Translations under genes and position numbers: made by a program
Assembly (NCBI RefSeq): GCF_001517405.1
Contig: NZ_LN907827.1
Span: forward strand, 143,769-207,768
Source of the DNA: Duffyella gerundensis
Lineage (GTDB): Bacteria > Pseudomonadota > Gammaproteobacteria > Enterobacterales > Enterobacteriaceae
DNA: 64,000 bases
Direction of reading: 5' to 3'
Shown: positions 21,349-30,820 of the stretch, in pieces
Position numbering within the stretch: position 1 is the stretch's first letter
Layout: each line of letters opens with the position of its first letter
The notes under the pieces: generated by a model
What the model saw: the letters and a program-made list of their open reading frames with translations, nothing else
Told to the model about the DNA's origin: nothing
The model's database searches: none

Positions 21349-21395
21349 ACTACGTGGGCAGCGGGCCTGCGTCAATAAGCAGAAGGAAGGCTGAC

Positions 21396-22019
21396 ATGCT
21401 GAAAATTTTGGGCCGCGATTCATCAATCAACGTGCGCAAAGTACTGTGGCTGTGCGATGAGCTCTCCATTCCCTGGGAGCGCGAAGAGTGGGGCGATGGC
21501 TTCCGTTCCACGCGCGATCCGGCGTTTCTGGCGCTGAATCCCAACGCGCTGATTCCGGTGATCAAAGACCAGGATCTGGTGCTGTGGGAGTCCAACGCCA
21601 TTTTGCGCTATCTGGCCAATGCCTGGCACGGCGAAGGGATTTACAGCCCGCAGCCACGCGAACGCGCGCCGATCGATCAGTGGATCGACTGGCAGGCCAC
21701 CGAGCTGAATACCGCCTGGCGTTATGCTTTTATGTCGCTGGTGCGCCATTCGCCTGCCCATCAGGATCCACGGCTGCTGGCGGCAGCCTGTAAAGGCTGG
21801 ACGCACAGCATGAGCATTCTTAATCAGCAGCTGGAAAAAACCGGACGTTACGTCGCGGGACGGCACTTCTCGCTGGCCGATATTCCCATTGGCCTGTCGG
21901 TAAACCGCTGGTATGAAACGCCGCTGGATCACGCAGATTTTCCGGCGGTGCGCACTTACTATGAGCGGCTGACCGAACGCAGCGGTTACGCCCGTTGGGG
22001 ACGCAACGGCACGCCTTAG
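21396..22019 (+). CDS. Glutathione S-transferase family protein
   Basis: A 207-aa cytosolic GST-like protein: thioredoxin-fold N-terminal domain with LGRDSSINVRKVLWLCDEL, NPNALIPVI and the glutathione-binding WESNAILRYLA, then a helical C-terminal domain. ATG at 21396 has a strong AAGGAAGG upstream and the resulting N-terminus MLKILGRDSS is GST-like; an in-frame ATG at 21339 lies too close to the inverted repeat. It overlaps the convergent MocR gene by 4 nt. A detoxification role is family-based inference. Confidence 0.87.
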   Translation: MLKILGRDSSINVRKVLWLCDELSIPWEREEWGDGFRSTRDPAFLALNPNALIPVIKDQDLVLWESNAILRYLANAWHGEGIYSPQPRERAPIDQWIDWQATELNTAWRYAFMSLVRHSPAHQDPRLLAAACKGWTHSMSILNQQLEKTGRYVAGRHFSLADIPIGLSVNRWYETPLDHADFPAVRTYYERLTERSGYARWGRNGTP

Positions 22020-23470
22020 TTTTCTGGCGCGATGCCGCTCATTTCACAGGCGAGCGCGCCGGTACGGGCGATGGCATAACGGTAGCGTGCCTCAAACGGG
22101 TAGCAGCAGGAGAGGCGCAACGCATGGGCGCCACGATCGCTCAGCGTGTAGAGCGAGCCGGGCGTTACGCAAATCTTCTCCTGCAACAGCCGGTGAAACA
22201 GCGCGATGCTGTCGACATTGCCGGGCAGCTCCAGCCAGAAAACAAACCCACCCTGCGGCAGCGTCGCCCGCGTACCGGCAGGAAAATGGCGGGCGATCAG
22301 GCTGCGCGCTTCGTCGAGGTTGGCAGCGTAGCGGCGGCGCAGATGGCGCAGATGATGATCGTAACCGCCGCTGGCCAGAAATTCCGCCAGCGTTTCAGAC
22401 AGCAGTGCCGATTCAGCCATCGACGACACCGCCTTCAGTCGCGCAATCTGCTCGCTGAAACGGCCCGCTGCCATCCAGCCAATGCGAAAGTCGGGCGCCA
22501 CGGTTTTGGTATAGCTGGTGCAGTAAATCACCCAGCCCGCCTCATCAAAGGATTTCACCGTCGGCGACAGCGGCGCATGAAACTGCAGTTCGTCATACAA
22601 GCCATCTTCAATCAGCGGGATCTGCCAGGTATTCACCAGCTTCGCCAGCCGTTTTTTGCTCTCCAGCGGCATGCTGCAGCCCAGCGGATTTTGAATGCCC
22701 GGCATGGCGATCAGCGCGTTAATGCGTTTTTCGCGCAGCAGTAATTCCAGCGCATCCAGCGACAGCCCGTGCTGCGGATCGGTCGGAATCTCAATCGCTT
22801 TCAACCCCAGCGAATCGAGCAGGGTAAACAGAAAAAAGTAGGTAGGCGATTCCAGACCAACACAGTCGCCAGGTTTGGTCACCGTGCGCAACGCCAGTTG
22901 TAACGCTTCCATACAGCCATGAGTGACGGTGATCGCCTGTGGCGTCAGCGACATGCCAGCGTTAAGTGCGCGCCGGGCGATCTCCTCGCGCAGCCGTTCG
23001 CTGCCCGGCGGCAGCGCGTATTTGCCAATCATCAGCGGGTTACGGCGCAGCAGCGTGGTGGTAATGCGCGCCAGCCTGGCGGTGGGATAAAGCTCGCCAT
23101 CCTGCGGGCAGGCCAGTGAAATATTGGTGTAATCAGGATGATTCTGCGCGGCGAATACCGCTTCAATCAGGTCGAGCTTGGCGCTGCTCACCGAGGCCAC
23201 CTGCGCACGATGACGGCTTTTTTTCTCCACGCCGGGCAGTACCGCACGTACGTAGTAACCCGACTGCGGTCGCGCCTCAATCAAACCGCGATCCTCCAGC
23301 AGCTGCCAGGCGTTGATCACCGTATTGACGCTGACTGACTGCGTATCCGCCACGCGTCGAATCGCGGGCAGCCGTTTGCCAGGCTGTAAAGTGCCGCTGT
23401 GAATGGCGGCGGCGTAGTGATCGGCCAGCTGTTGATAGCGGGTGGATGGTTGCGGTTCGATAGCGGACAC
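22016..23470 (-). CDS. MocR-type GntR/aminotransferase regulator
   Basis: A 484-aa transcription factor fusing an N-terminal GntR winged helix (about 10-75, SVSVNTVINAWQLLEDRGLI) to a fold-type I aminotransferase-like domain that binds PLP at K322 in SYTKTVAPDFRIGW. Start assigned to GTG at 23470 because a GGAGG box sits 5 nt ahead and the product then starts MSAIEPQPSTRYQQLADHYA, typical for MocR; the open frame continues upstream without support. A 13-bp palindrome 17 bp upstream is the likely operator shared with the divergent LysE exporter gene. Confidence 0.88.
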   Translation of the reverse strand: MSAIEPQPSTRYQQLADHYAAAIHSGTLQPGKRLPAIRRVADTQSVSVNTVINAWQLLEDRGLIEARPQSGYYVRAVLPGVEKKSRHRAQVASVSSAKLDLIEAVFAAQNHPDYTNISLACPQDGELYPTARLARITTTLLRRNPLMIGKYALPPGSERLREEIARRALNAGMSLTPQAITVTHGCMEALQLALRTVTKPGDCVGLESPTYFFLFTLLDSLGLKAIEIPTDPQHGLSLDALELLLREKRINALIAMPGIQNPLGCSMPLESKKRLAKLVNTWQIPLIEDGLYDELQFHAPLSPTVKSFDEAGWVIYCTSYTKTVAPDFRIGWMAAGRFSEQIARLKAVSSMAESALLSETLAEFLASGGYDHHLRHLRRRYAANLDEARSLIARHFPAGTRATLPQGGFVFWLELPGNVDSIALFHRLLQEKICVTPGSLYTLSDRGAHALRLSCCYPFEARYRYAIARTGALACEMSGIAPEN

Positions 23471-23486
23471 AGTTGCCTCCGGAAGC

Positions 23487-23524
23487 AATGGGTACAATTC
23501 ATTTTTTACAAAATTGTACCCATT
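23487..23524. promoter_or_regulatory. Long perfect palindrome between MocR and LysE genes
   Basis: AATGGGTACAATT (23487-23499) and its exact reverse complement AATTGTACCCATT (23512-23524) flank a 12-bp AT-rich spacer. The half-sites are 25 bp apart centre to centre, and the site lies between divergent genes. It is probably the binding site of the adjacent MocR regulator, controlling itself and the exporter. Confidence 0.75.
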
Positions 23525-23605
23525 ACAATAGCGGAATCGTGTGGCTGTTACCATTATCGGCTGCGGCTTATGATGATGGCTCTTACTCAGCCGCCGGAGA
23601 TGGTT

Positions 23606-24187
23606 ATGCTCGATCCCTCGTTTTTCAGCTATGTCACCGTGATGTCGATTACGCCAGGCCCGAACAATCTGCTGCTGGCCACTTCTGGTGTGAATTTTGG
23701 CCTGCGCCGCACGCTGCCAATGGCGTTCGGTATTATGTTGGGCTGCGGGATACAAACGGTGATTACCGGGCTGGCGCTGGAAGGATTGCTGCACTGGATG
23801 GGCGCGATTCGTCTGCCGTTAACGCTGGCAGGCTGTGCTTATCTGCTCTGGCTGAGCTGGAAAATCTTTCGTTCTTCGGCACCGGCCCTGCGCGAAAGCC
23901 CACGGCCAATGAGCGTGCTGAACGGTGCGCTGTTTCAGGCGGTGAATCCCAAAGCCTGGCTGATGGCCAGCAACGTGGCGCTGCTGTACGCCGCCGACAG
24001 TCCAGTCATGGTGATCATGCTGAGCTTTATGATGATGAATCTGCCGTGCATTCTGGTATGGGCGGCGTTGGGCGATCGCCTTGGTCAGCATTTGCAGGTC
24101 AACTGGAAGCGGCAGCTGTTCAACAGCGTGATGGCACTGTCGCTGGTGGTGACCACGCTGTGGATGCTGGTAGACGTATTACGCTAA
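23606..24187 (+). CDS. LysE/RhtB-family exporter
   Basis: A 193-aa inner-membrane protein with about six helices and the LysE-family opening ITPGPNNLLLATSGVNFG, plus ALFQAVNPKAWLMA. Family members export amino acids or related metabolites. ATG at 23606 has CGGAG six bases ahead; longer frames open upstream but run through the palindrome. It is divergent from a MocR regulator; the two likely form a regulator/exporter pair. The substrate is not readable from sequence. Confidence 0.87.
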   Translation: MLDPSFFSYVTVMSITPGPNNLLLATSGVNFGLRRTLPMAFGIMLGCGIQTVITGLALEGLLHWMGAIRLPLTLAGCAYLLWLSWKIFRSSAPALRESPRPMSVLNGALFQAVNPKAWLMASNVALLYAADSPVMVIMLSFMMMNLPCILVWAALGDRLGQHLQVNWKRQLFNSVMALSLVVTTLWMLVDVLR

Positions 24188-24192
24188 CGCTC

Positions 24193-24212
24193 TGGCGGCT
24201 TCCCTGCCGCCA
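24193..24212. terminator. Hairpin between convergent LysE and phosphoketolase genes
   Basis: A perfect stem TGGCGGC / GCCGCCA with a 6-nt loop lies in the 31-bp gap between two convergent genes. No T-run follows on either strand, so termination is likely but not certain. Confidence 0.5.
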
Positions 24213-24218
24213 CTGCGC

Positions 24219-26612
24219 TTACTCCGGTGCGCCTTCACCGCGTTGTGAAGGCCATTTCCAGCCCTGCACCTCCGGCAAATCTTCCCCATATTCCCGTACG
24301 TAACGATGGTGTTCCGCCAGTTTCTCCGCCAGCGTATCCAGCACGTCGCCATGCTTCTCCGCCAAACCCGGCACGCGTAAAATCGCCTCCTGCGCCAGAT
24401 GAAAACGATCCAGCTCGTTCAGCACCGTCATATCGAACGGCGTGGTGGTGGTGCCTTCCTCCATAAAACCACGCACGTGGAAATTGCGGTGATTATTGCG
24501 CTTGTAGGTCAGACGATGGATCAGCGACGGATAGCCGTGAAAGGCAAAAATCACCGGTTTATCGCGGGTAAATAACGCATCGAACTCCGCCTCTGCTTTG
24601 CCGTGCGGATGCTGCTGCTGCGTTTGCAGCGCCATTAAATCCACCACGTTAACCACGCGTACGCTGAGATCGGGCAGATACTGACGCAGCAGATCCACCG
24701 CCGCCAGCGTCTCCATAGTCGGCACATCACCGGCGCAGGCCATCACCACATCCGGCTCGCTGCCCGCGTGCTCATTGCCTGCCCATGGCCAGCTGCCCAT
24801 GCCCGCCTCACAATGCTTCACCGCGGCATCCAGCGTCAGCCACTGCGGAGCAGGCTGTTTACCGGCGACGATCACGTTGATGCGATCCCAGGTTTTCAGA
24901 CAGTGATCGCCGACCCACAACAGCGTATTAGCATCAGGCGGCAGATAAATGCGCACAATGTCCGCTTTCTTGTTAGCAACGTGATCGATAAAGCCAGGAT
25001 CCTGATGGCTGTAGCCGTTGTGGTCCTGACGCCATACGTGCGAAGAGAGCAGGTAATTCAGTGAGGCTACCGGCGCGCGCCAGGGCAATGAGCGCGACAC
25101 CTTGAGCCATTTCGCATGCTGGTTAAACATCGAGGCGACAATGTGAATAAACGCCTCATAACAGTTAAACAGGCCGTGACGTCCGGTCAATAAATAGCCC
25201 TCCAGCCAACCCTGACACTGATGCTCACTCAGGATCTCCATGACCCGGCCATCGCTGGCCAGCTGCTCATCGTAAGGTTTGATCGCCTCCATCCAGGTGC
25301 GATTGGTCACGTCAAACACCGGCGTCAGGCGATTAGAGGCGGTTTCATCCGGGCCGAAGAGGCGAAAATTATCCTGGTTCTGTGCAAACAGCGCGCTCAG
25401 ATAGCGGCCAAGAATCTCGGTGGACTGCGCCTGGGTTTCGCCCGGCCTGGCCACCGCAATGGCATGATCTGCCAGCGCGGGCGTTACCAGCTCACGCCGC
25501 AAGCGACCGCCGTTAGCGAATGGGGTGGCGCCCATACGCTTGTCACCTTCAGGGGCAAGTGCACGCAGCTCGGGTTTAAGCCTGCCCTGTTCATCAAACA
25601 GCGTGTCCGGCTGATAGCTAAGCAGCCACTGTTCAAGGATCTCGCGGTGGCCTTCATCATCGCGGCAGTTGGCCACCGGCACCTGATGTGCGCGCCAGAA
25701 GTCCTCTACCTTTTTGCCATCCACGGTTTTGGGGCCGGTCCAGCCTTTAGGGCTGCGCAGGATAATCATCGGCCAGCGCGGCAGGGTGACCGCATCGCTG
25801 CCGTTGCGCGCCTGCTGCTGATACGCACGAATTCTATCCAGCGCACTGTCCAGCGCGGCGGCCATCAGCGGGTGCATTTTTTGCGGATCGTCGCCGCAAA
25901 CAAACAGCGGCTCATAGCCGTAGCCGCTAAACAGCTGATGCAGATCGTCATCGCTGGCACGACCGAGCAGCGTGGGGTTAGCAATTTTATAGCCGTTGAG
26001 ATGCAGGACAGGCAGCACTGCGCCATCGCGGCGTGGATTGAGGAACTTAATGCCATGCCAGCTGGAAGCCAGCGGCCCGGTTTCCGCTTCGCCATCACCA
26101 ATGACACACGGCACCACTAAATCAGGATTATCGAAGGCGGCACCAAAGGCATGCGACAACGAATAGCCCAGCTCGCCGCCCTCATTAATCGAACCGGGCG
26201 TTTCTGGCGCTGCGTGGCTGGGAATGCCGCCAGGAAATGAGAACTGTTTGAACAGTCGCTGCATGCCTACGGCGTCGTCGCTGACCTGCGGATAAATCTC
26301 GCTGTAAGTGCCTTCCAGCCAGGTATTGGCCACCATGCCCGGACCGCCGTGGCCGGGACCGCACACGTAAATCATATCGAGATCGCGCTGGCGGATGGCG
26401 CGATTCAGGTGCGCATAAATGAAGTTAAGGCCCGGCGTGGTGCCCCAGTGGCCGAGCAGGCGCGGTTTGATATGTTCCGGTTTTAGCGGTTCACGCAGCA
26501 GCGGGTTATCCATCAGATAAATTTGGCCGACCGAAAGATAGTTCGCGGCGCGCCAGTAGCGATCGAGCAGGGTGAAGTCAGATTCAGCGTAAGCTGGCAG
26601 TGACTGAGACAT
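24219..26612 (-). CDS. Phosphoketolase (XFP family)
   Basis: A thiamine-diphosphate enzyme cleaving xylulose 5-phosphate and/or fructose 6-phosphate with phosphate to acetyl phosphate plus a C3 or C4 sugar phosphate. The 797-aa length is usual for the family, and hallmarks include [40 protein letters not shown] and [16 protein letters not shown]. The ATG at 26612 has CAGGAGAATCTGC ahead; an upstream extension in the same frame is unsupported. It gives a carbon-efficient bypass to acetate. It is divergent from an SLC13-type carrier. Confidence 0.95.
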   Translation of the reverse strand: MSQSLPAYAESDFTLLDRYWRAANYLSVGQIYLMDNPLLREPLKPEHIKPRLLGHWGTTPGLNFIYAHLNRAIRQRDLDMIYVCGPGHGGPGMVANTWLEGTYSEIYPQVSDDAVGMQRLFKQFSFPGGIPSHAAPETPGSINEGGELGYSLSHAFGAAFDNPDLVVPCVIGDGEAETGPLASSWHGIKFLNPRRDGAVLPVLHLNGYKIANPTLLGRASDDDLHQLFSGYGYEPLFVCGDDPQKMHPLMAAALDSALDRIRAYQQQARNGSDAVTLPRWPMIILRSPKGWTGPKTVDGKKVEDFWRAHQVPVANCRDDEGHREILEQWLLSYQPDTLFDEQGRLKPELRALAPEGDKRMGATPFANGGRLRRELVTPALADHAIAVARPGETQAQSTEILGRYLSALFAQNQDNFRLFGPDETASNRLTPVFDVTNRTWMEAIKPYDEQLASDGRVMEILSEHQCQGWLEGYLLTGRHGLFNCYEAFIHIVASMFNQHAKWLKVSRSLPWRAPVASLNYLLSSHVWRQDHNGYSHQDPGFIDHVANKKADIVRIYLPPDANTLLWVGDHCLKTWDRINVIVAGKQPAPQWLTLDAAVKHCEAGMGSWPWAGNEHAGSEPDVVMACAGDVPTMETLAAVDLLRQYLPDLSVRVVNVVDLMALQTQQQHPHGKAEAEFDALFTRDKPVIFAFHGYPSLIHRLTYKRNNHRNFHVRGFMEEGTTTTPFDMTVLNELDRFHLAQEAILRVPGLAEKHGDVLDTLAEKLAEHHRYVREYGEDLPEVQGWKWPSQRGEGAPE

Positions 26613-26763
26613 GCAGATTCTCCTGTGAGTGGCATCACAGATGCGAGCAAGCCAGGCTTTACCGGCATCTGCTGAAACGGAATACTTCTTAACCCTGGAC
26701 GAAGAAGTGGGGTTAAGCCACTTTCCGCAGCCTTTTAGGACATTCTGCCCGGAGCATAATCTG

Positions 26764-28062
26764 ATGCATTTTCCGTCCGACCTGTGGCTAACCGGCATCG
26801 TGGTCGCCATGACCATTCTGCTGTGGGCCACCGCGCGCCTGCCTGAATTTATCACCGCACTGCTGTTTTTTGCCGCCGCGATGCTGCTGCATATCGCACC
26901 GGCGGCCACGGTATTCAGTGGTTTTGCCTCTTCAGCGTTCTGGCTGGTGCTGAGCGGATTTATCCTTGGCGTGGCGATTCGTCAGGTTGGCCTGGCCGAC
27001 CGGCTTGCCAGCCTGCTGGTGATGCCGCTGAGCCGCTCCTGGCCGCGGATGATCGGCGGCGTCATTGTTCTCAGCTATCTGCTGGCGTATGTCATGCCGT
27101 CTAATATGGGGCGCATCGCGCTGTTGATGCCGGTGGTCGGGGCGCTGGCACGGCAGGCCAACATTGCTGAGGGTAGCCGCGGTTGGACAGGACTGGCGCT
27201 GGCGGTAGGCTTTGGCACCTTTCAGCTCTCCGCCAGCATTTTACCGGCCAACGTGCCGAATCTGGTGATGAGCGGTGCGGCAGAAAACGCGTTTCATCTG
27301 CATCTGGCATGGATGCCGTGGTGGTTCTTACATACGCCGGTGGTTGGCATCATGAAGGGCGTGCTGCTGATGCTTTGCCTCTGCTGGCTGTTTCCCGGTC
27401 GACCCAAACCGGTGATCGGCAGGCTTAAGCAGCCGCCCTTAAGCAACGATGAACGACGGCTAATGGTAATTCTTGCTCTGACGCTGCTGTTCTGGATGAC
27501 CGACAGCCTGCACGGTATTTCGCCCGCCTGGATCGGCCTGGCCGCGGCCTGTGTCTGTTTGCTGCCGCGTATCGGGTTTGTCTCCGGCGATGCCTTTGCC
27601 AGCGGCGTCAATTTCCGCACCTGCTTGTATGTCGCGGCGATCCTCGGCGTGACCGCGGTGGTGGTGGAGTCGGGATTAGGTGCAGTGATTGCTCACGGCC
27701 TGCTGGCGATGACGCCGCTCAGCCCGCAACAGCCGTTCATCAGCTTTTTGTCGCTGAGCGCGCTCACCTCGGCGCTGAATTTTGTGGTCACCGCCAACGG
27801 CGTGCCGGCAATGTTCACGCCGATGGCGCAGCAGTTTGCCGGGGCATCAGGGTTTCCGTTGCTGACAGTAATCATGATCCAGGTGCTGGCCTACGCCACG
27901 CCGCTGCTGCCTTATCAGGCATCGCCCATTGTGGTGGCTATGGCGCTGGGGAAGGTCTCGCCGCGTGATGGTGTGCGCCTCTGTGTATGGCTGGCGGTGC
28001 TCAGTGCGCTGCTGCTGTTGCCGCTAAACTATCTCTGGTTTCGAGTGCTGGGCTACGTATAA
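26764..28062 (+). CDS. SLC13/DASS-type anion symporter
   Basis: A 432-aa inner-membrane carrier with about 11 hydrophobic segments of the sodium:dicarboxylate/sulfate symporter family. The family's two similar halves are visible in [19 protein letters not shown] and [18 protein letters not shown]. Start chosen at ATG 26764 with CGGAGC upstream; an open frame to 26629 lacks a start signal. It is divergent from phosphoketolase and convergent with mqo, whose products handle acetyl phosphate and malate, so an organic-acid substrate is a plausible inference. Confidence 0.78.
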   Translation: MHFPSDLWLTGIVVAMTILLWATARLPEFITALLFFAAAMLLHIAPAATVFSGFASSAFWLVLSGFILGVAIRQVGLADRLASLLVMPLSRSWPRMIGGVIVLSYLLAYVMPSNMGRIALLMPVVGALARQANIAEGSRGWTGLALAVGFGTFQLSASILPANVPNLVMSGAAENAFHLHLAWMPWWFLHTPVVGIMKGVLLMLCLCWLFPGRPKPVIGRLKQPPLSNDERRLMVILALTLLFWMTDSLHGISPAWIGLAAACVCLLPRIGFVSGDAFASGVNFRTCLYVAAILGVTAVVVESGLGAVIAHGLLAMTPLSPQQPFISFLSLSALTSALNFVVTANGVPAMFTPMAQQFAGASGFPLLTVIMIQVLAYATPLLPYQASPIVVAMALGKVSPRDGVRLCVWLAVLSALLLLPLNYLWFRVLGYV

Positions 28063-28066
28063 AAAC

Positions 28067-28092
28067 AAAAAAGGGCGAACCGAAGTTCGCCC
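28067..28092 (-). terminator. mqo terminator
   Basis: On the minus strand GGGCGAAC / GTTCGCCC with a TTCG loop is followed by TTTTTT, 20 nt after the mqo stop. Confidence 0.93.
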
Positions 28093-28111
28093 TGATGATC
28101 GGTGTGGCCGA

Positions 28112-29728
28112 TTATTTGCCCACCACCGCACCGGTTGATGAATCTTCATCGTTAGCCACCAGCGTAGCCAGCGTGTAGTCGAGCTGGAGAATACGGCTGG
28201 TGGTCGCCAGCACGTGCTCGGTTGCCGCCACGTTGCCGCTGAGCTTCTGACCGTAAGAAGGAATCAGCGTTTTCAGTTTCGCCTGCCACTCTGGCGAGGC
28301 CATCTGCGTTTTAAACACCTTGTTCATCAGCTCGATCATGATCGGTGCGGAGGTTGATGCGCCCGGAGACGCGCCCAGCAGCGCTGAAATAGTGCCATCG
28401 GCAGAGGCAACAACTTCGGTGCCCAGACGCAGCACGCCGCCTTTTTTCTCATCTTTTTTGATGATCTGCACGCGCTGTCCCGCTTTCACCAGATACCAGT
28501 CTTCTGGTCGCGCTTCCGGCAGGTATTCCTGCAGCGCCTGATGACGATGCTCGTCGGTTTGCAGCACCTGACCTACCAGATATTTGACCAGGTCAACGTT
28601 GTCGATGCCCACGCGTGCCATGGGCAGCAAGTTGGAGCCATTCATTGCGCCAAACATATCCAGCAGCGAACCGCTTTTCAGGAAGCGGGTAGAGAAGGTA
28701 GCGAACGGGCCAAACAACAACACCTGTTTGCCATCCAGCATACGCGTATCAAGATGCGGTACCGACATCGGCGGTGCGCCCACCGCGGCTTTACCATAAA
28801 CCTTCGCCAGATGACGCTTCACCACTTCCTGATTTTCCGTCACCAGGAAAGAGCCGCCCACCGGGAAACCGGCATAGCCTTTTGCTTCCGGCACGCCCGC
28901 TTTTTGCAGCAGCGGCAGCGCGGCGCCACCGGCGCCAATAAAGATCTGTTTCGCCCGGATAACCTGCTGCGCGCCGCCGTTATTCAGATCCACCAGCGTG
29001 ACCTGCCAGCGGCCGTCGGCCAGGCGCGTAATATCACGTACGTCGTGGCGCAGCTTCAGGGAAAATTGCGGATGCTTGCACAGCGCGGCGACCAACTGGC
29101 GGGTGATTTCGCCAAAGTTGACGTCGGTGCCCATTAAGGTGCGGGTTGCGGCAACCTTTTGTTTCGCATCACGGCCTTTCATTACCAGCGGCACCCAGCG
29201 GGCAATCTGCTGCGGGTCTTCTGAATATTCCATGCCGCGAAACAGCGAGTTTTTTTGCAGCGCATGATAGCGCTTGCGCAGGAAGTCGACGTTTTCATCG
29301 CCCCAGACGAAGCTCATGTGCGGTGTAGTCTGAATGAAGCTGCGCGGATTGTGCAGCACGCCTTTCTGCACCAGTGAGGCCCAGAACTGACGCGACACCT
29401 GGAAGGCTTCGTTGATTGCCACGGCTTTATCGATGTTGACCGAGCCGTCTGCGTTTTGCGGCGTGTAGTTCATCTCAGCCAGTGCAGCGTGACCGGTACC
29501 GGCATTGTTCCAGCCGTTTGAGCTCTCGGCGGCCACCTGATCCAGTCGCTCAACCAGCGTTACCGTCCAGTCTGGCTCCAGCGCCTGCAAATAGGTGCCG
29601 AGCGTGGCGCTCATGATGCCGCCGCCGATCAGCAGCACATCGACCTCTTTTTGCCTGTCGGCAACTGCTTCCGGGCTGGCACCAATAGCATTCATACTCA
29701 GCGCCAGCAGTGATGATGATTTACGCAT
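28112..29728 (-). CDS. mqo: Malate:quinone oxidoreductase Mqo
   Basis: A membrane-associated FAD enzyme oxidising malate to oxaloacetate and passing electrons to quinone in the TCA cycle. The 538 aa (E. coli 548) include the FAD motif [13 protein letters not shown] (from about 33), [13 protein letters not shown] and [11 protein letters not shown]. Residues 1-25 resemble an N-terminal targeting segment, as in E. coli. ATG at 29728 has GGAGA upstream; an earlier ATG nine codons upstream is less well supported. Confidence 0.95.
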   Translation of the reverse strand: MRKSSSLLALSMNAIGASPEAVADRQKEVDVLLIGGGIMSATLGTYLQALEPDWTVTLVERLDQVAAESSNGWNNAGTGHAALAEMNYTPQNADGSVNIDKAVAINEAFQVSRQFWASLVQKGVLHNPRSFIQTTPHMSFVWGDENVDFLRKRYHALQKNSLFRGMEYSEDPQQIARWVPLVMKGRDAKQKVAATRTLMGTDVNFGEITRQLVAALCKHPQFSLKLRHDVRDITRLADGRWQVTLVDLNNGGAQQVIRAKQIFIGAGGAALPLLQKAGVPEAKGYAGFPVGGSFLVTENQEVVKRHLAKVYGKAAVGAPPMSVPHLDTRMLDGKQVLLFGPFATFSTRFLKSGSLLDMFGAMNGSNLLPMARVGIDNVDLVKYLVGQVLQTDEHRHQALQEYLPEARPEDWYLVKAGQRVQIIKKDEKKGGVLRLGTEVVASADGTISALLGASPGASTSAPIMIELMNKVFKTQMASPEWQAKLKTLIPSYGQKLSGNVAATEHVLATTSRILQLDYTLATLVANDEDSSTGAVVGK

Positions 29729-30068
29729 GGGGCAACGTCTCCATCTGTCGGCCAATCAACCAACAGGTTTTTTGCAGATGAAAGGTCCCGCTTCTCAGGA
29801 GCGAGTTGAGCCATTTCATTCAGATAAAAAGTAAGAGGTATTCACGCTTCCGTACGGGTTATTTGGGTTAACCACAGGTTATACGTGCAGCCGGAAATAT
29901 AACATTACCGCAGATTTTTTAAACATTTGTTCAAATTTTAAATGCGGAAATGATTCAGCATTAGCAAAAGTGATAATGCGGTCACAGTTTACCGGGCAGG
30001 TGTTAAGGATATGTTAATTTAAAGTTGGCGACAATGCCGGAAAGCGAATTCCTTCCGGCAGAGAAAAT
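29729..30068. other. Intergenic region upstream of mqo, with hairpin
   Basis: A 340-bp AT-rich gap carries the mqo promoter region. A perfect 8-bp inverted repeat, TGCCGGAA / TTCCGGCA (30035-30060), directly downstream of ybdJ is probably its transcript end, though without a T-run. No coding frame or known RNA is visible. Confidence 0.5.
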
Positions 30069-30311
30069 TTACACCCGAAAAAAGCGGCGCCAGACGAAGC
30101 GGATGAGGAAGAATTCAAGCGTACCGAGCAGCAGAAACCACAGCCCAAATACGATGGTATAGAGCTGGCCAAGATCGCTGAAGTGAAACAGCGTCATCAA
30201 ATGGTTTGCCAGCTGAAGGCCGAAAGCGGGCGCGGGCAATAACAGCGCTGAGAGAAAACCCAGCAGTAAAATCGAGCCGGGCATTGCCAGCGCTTCAAAA
30301 GGATTGTTCAT
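30069..30311 (-). CDS. ybdJ: YbdJ-type small membrane protein (DUF1158)
   Basis: An 80-aa inner-membrane protein with two hydrophobic helices. It follows E. coli YbdJ (82 aa) over its length: MNNPFEALAMPGSILLLGF opens the protein, LLLPAPAFGLQLA lies in the middle and RFVWRRFF ends it. The function is unknown. An in-frame ATG lies 19 codons upstream, but this start gives the family length. Confidence 0.82.
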   Translation of the reverse strand: MNNPFEALAMPGSILLLGFLSALLLPAPAFGLQLANHLMTLFHFSDLGQLYTIVFGLWFLLLGTLEFFLIRFVWRRFFRV

Positions 30312-30524
30312 AGCTTTCTGTCCGTTGTAGAGAGGCGACATTGTCAGCGAAAGCGCATCGGGGTTCAATGATGATGGTGAGAACAGTAATGAACGCTACC
30401 CACAGCGGGAAGGGAAACTGAAGCTGAAGGTGAACAGATCGCGCAGAGAGTTGAGCAATGAAGTGAGGCGAACGCGACATCGGGCGGTTACACAGCAGCC
30501 AGCACCCGTGGTGAAGTGATTTTT

Positions 30525-30540
30525 TGTGACGTGGATCAAA
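30525..30540 (+). promoter_or_regulatory. CRP-like site
   Basis: TGTGA-N6-TCAAA matches nine of ten core positions of the CRP consensus. It lies directly upstream of the -35 region of the small AzuC-like gene. Confidence 0.55.
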
Positions 30541-30545
30541 TTTTG

Positions 30546-30574
30546 TTGCCGATAAAAGCGTCGTTATGTATAAT
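30546..30574 (+). promoter_or_regulatory. Sigma-70 promoter of the AzuC-like gene
   Basis: A consensus -10 TATAAT (30569-30574) is preceded after 17 bp by TTGCCG (30546-30551). Transcription would start near 30581, about 36 nt before the small ORF. Confidence 0.65.
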
Positions 30575-30616
30575 TTTTTTGTATATCCCTAACAAATTTT
30601 GAATCAGGCCATTGTT

Positions 30617-30694
30617 ATGCGTCGTTTTATCAAATACGTGTTTCGCACTTATGTGAATACTTTCAAACACGTACCGCCGGGCGCTATGTCGTAA
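30617..30694 (+). CDS. AzuC-like 25-aa small protein
   Basis: A 25-codon frame encodes a basic, amphipathic peptide, MRRFIKYVFRTYVNTF followed by KHVPPGAMS. The C-terminal TFK-VPPG-M pattern and overall shape match my recollection of E. coli AzuC (28 aa), encoded by the dual-function RNA AzuCR. The surroundings support expression: a consensus -10 box, a CRP-like site and a strong terminator frame a transcript of about 175 nt, close to the size of AzuCR. E. coli AzuC is membrane-associated and reported to affect GlpD. Orthology here is inference from a short sequence. Confidence 0.65.
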   Translation: MRRFIKYVFRTYVNTFKHVPPGAMS

Positions 30695-30713
30695 CCGGCT
30701 GACAGATACCCTC

Positions 30714-30755
30714 GATAATCGCGGTCAGGGATCGACCGATGATTATCACCTTTTT
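30714..30755 (+). terminator. Terminator of the AzuC-like transcript
   Basis: A long hairpin pairs GATAATC with GATTATC and inner CGGTC with GACCG, followed by ACCTTTTTG. It begins 20 nt after the small ORF. Confidence 0.75.
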
Positions 30756-30820
30756 GCTATTTTGCATCGCTTCCTGTCCGGCTTTTCTGCCACGCATTCT
30801 TTAGCATTACGTCCTGACTT

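Noticed and set aside
30295..30480. Minus-strand 61-codon hydrophobic frame upstream of ybdJ
   Set aside because: It overlaps the ybdJ start in another frame, lacks a ribosome-binding site and is not family-like.
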